Program-made: the position numbers and the translations under genes
From: Nitrospira sp.
Lineage (GTDB): Bacteria > Nitrospirota > Nitrospiria > Nitrospirales > Nitrospiraceae
DNA: 8,659 nucleotides
Assembly (NCBI GenBank): GCA_025363325.1
Contig: JANYEF010000494.1
Span: forward strand, 1-8,659
Reading direction: 5' to 3'
Shown here: piece after piece, positions 7,707 to 8,659 of the stretch
How the letters are laid out: each line of letters begins with the position of its first letter
Numbering within the stretch: the stretch's first letter is position 1
The notes under the pieces: model-generated
What the model was told of the DNA's origin: nothing
Database searches by the model: none
What the model saw: only the letters and a program-made list of their open reading frames with translations

Positions 7707-8584
7707 GGTGACGGCTTCCCGAGCAGATCAGCTTCCACCACGGCCTTCCTGGGCTGTCCATACGACGTCTGAATCACCAACACTTCCTCCACACGGCCGA
7801 CATCGACTTCCGGCATGAGTTCGGCAGATTGGAACAGTGCGCCTTCCTGTTTGTCGATGTGCGTGATCGTGCCGATTGAGAGCCCTCTGGGAAAACCTCC
7901 GACGAGGCCCGAGGTCACAACCCGATCACCGTCTCGGAGCGTCGATAACAACGGAATATACTTCAGCTGGGCCAGCCCTTGTTGTGTCCCTTCCACAATG
8001 CCTTCGTCTCTCGTCCTCTGAATGAGACCGGCAATGGCGTTGTTCGGATCCGTCACCAAGAGCACCACCGAGGACGCCCCTGTCGTTTTCACCACGCGCC
8101 CGACGACGCCAGCAGGCGTAATCACGCCCATATCCGGCTTGATCCCGTCGCTTTCGCCCTTATTGAGGATGATGGCACGATAGCGGTTCGTGGCATCACG
8201 CCCGATAACTTGAGCAGCGACCATCGTGGGGAGCGCTTGCTCCTTAAATTGCAGTAAAGTCGTCAATCGTCCCGTCGCGGTAGCTGACTCACGCAACTGG
8301 TTGTTTTGACCGCGCAACCACTCAATTTCTTTCCGTAGTTGTTGATTCTCCTCCCAGACCCCTTGCAACACCACGTACTGTTGCCAGCGATCAGCAATGC
8401 CCGCATCGATGGACGCAATGGCTTCGAGTGGAACACGCACGACGTGTCCGACTGGCCCATCCAGATATTGTAAGAGTCCTTGGATTTGACCAGGAAGCAG
8501 GAAAAGCGCCGCCACGAGAAGTGCGAAGCAGGCAAACGCCAGACGTCTGGCACCGGAGGAAACACGAGAGTTTACCATCCACAT
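7703..8584 (-). CDS. mreC: Rod shape-determining protein MreC
   Basis: Bitopic inner-membrane scaffold that activates the PBP2-RodA pair and links it to MreB. The 293-residue protein has one membrane helix (about 13-31), a heptad-like coiled coil (about 65-115, rich in Q, E, L and R) and the periplasmic beta-barrel core (about 120-272). The core includes YRAIILNKGESDGIKPDMGVI (135-155), TSGLVGGFPRGLSIG (224-238) and EVDVGRVEEVLVI (259-271). A proline-containing 20-residue tail follows. The first in-frame start after an upstream stop is ATG 8584; Met3 at 8578 is also possible, and neither has a good Shine-Dalgarno. It begins 22 bp after the probable mreB stop and overlaps mreD by 4 bp. Confidence 0.96.
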   Translation of the reverse strand: MWMVNSRVSSGARRLAFACFALLVAALFLLPGQIQGLLQYLDGPVGHVVRVPLEAIASIDAGIADRWQQYVVLQGVWEENQQLRKEIEWLRGQNNQLRESATATGRLTTLLQFKEQALPTMVAAQVIGRDATNRYRAIILNKGESDGIKPDMGVITPAGVVGRVVKTTGASSVVLLVTDPNNAIAGLIQRTRDEGIVEGTQQGLAQLKYIPLLSTLRDGDRVVTSGLVGGFPRGLSIGTITHIDKQEGALFQSAELMPEVDVGRVEEVLVIQTSYGQPRKAVVEADLLGKPSP

Positions 8585-8606
8585 ATAGGAAGTGAGGGAT
8601 GGAACC

Positions 8607-8659
8607 TTATCGGTACGTATTGGCCTGGGACATCACCGACACTTTGGCAAGCAGATCCA
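8607..8659 (-). CDS. mreB: Probable C-terminal end of MreB (partial)
   Basis: Only 17 full codons are visible before a TAA at 8607-8609, reading DLLAKVSVMSQANTYR preceded by a partial codon ending in TG (compatible with Leu). MreB proteins of many Gram-negative lineages end in a similar '(E)LDLL-x-x-V-x-V' tail, and mreB is the gene normally found immediately upstream of mreC. MreB is the actin-like cytoplasmic filament that orients elongation. The fragment contains no domain that could prove the identity, so the call rests on position plus a short tail resemblance. Confidence 0.65.
   Translation of the reverse strand, partial: DLLAKVSVMSQANTYR

Noticed and set aside
1..8659. Defence system, prophage, transposon or CRISPR array
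   Set aside because: All coding space is taken by intact housekeeping genes on one strand; there are no direct repeats, integrases, transposases or tRNA-like sequences.

Overview
The window is a compact stretch of chromosomal housekeeping genes from a rod-shaped bacterium. Every gene I can support lies on the minus strand. Read in transcription order from high to low coordinates they are: the last codons of a probable mreB, mreC, mreD, mrdA (PBP2), rodA, rng (RNase E/G family), dprA, and a topA gene that runs off the left edge. There are no RNA genes, mobile elements, CRISPR arrays or phage genes.

Right half (about 4189-8659): the cell-elongation cluster mreB-mreC-mreD-mrdA-rodA. MreB filaments, together with MreC and MreD, organise and activate the RodA glycosyltransferase and PBP2 transpeptidase pair, which build the lateral peptidoglycan wall. 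Spacing is tight: mreC and mreD share an ATGA overlap, and rodA probably begins inside the end of mrdA. All key motifs of PBP2 (SVFK, SCD, KTG) and the invariant Asp of RodA are intact.

Left half (1-4188): an RNase G-type endoribonuclease, then DprA (loader of RecA onto incoming single-stranded DNA) and TopA (type IA topoisomerase). Association of rng with mre genes and of dprA with topA is seen in other bacteria; here the two pairings are fused into one colinear run. The only sizeable non-coding interval is the 168-bp leader between rodA and rng. It contains several inverted repeats, including a compact arrangement that could fold into a three-way junction and hide the strong rng Shine-Dalgarno sequence.

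Organism: moderately GC-rich DNA, Gram-negative-like elongasome and protein style recall Nitrospirota (Nitrospira-like) or a related deep Gram-negative lineage. This is an impression from recalled homologues, not a computed placement. I do not see a novel system. The most interesting points are the rng leader fold and two charged insertions, in RNase G and TopA.
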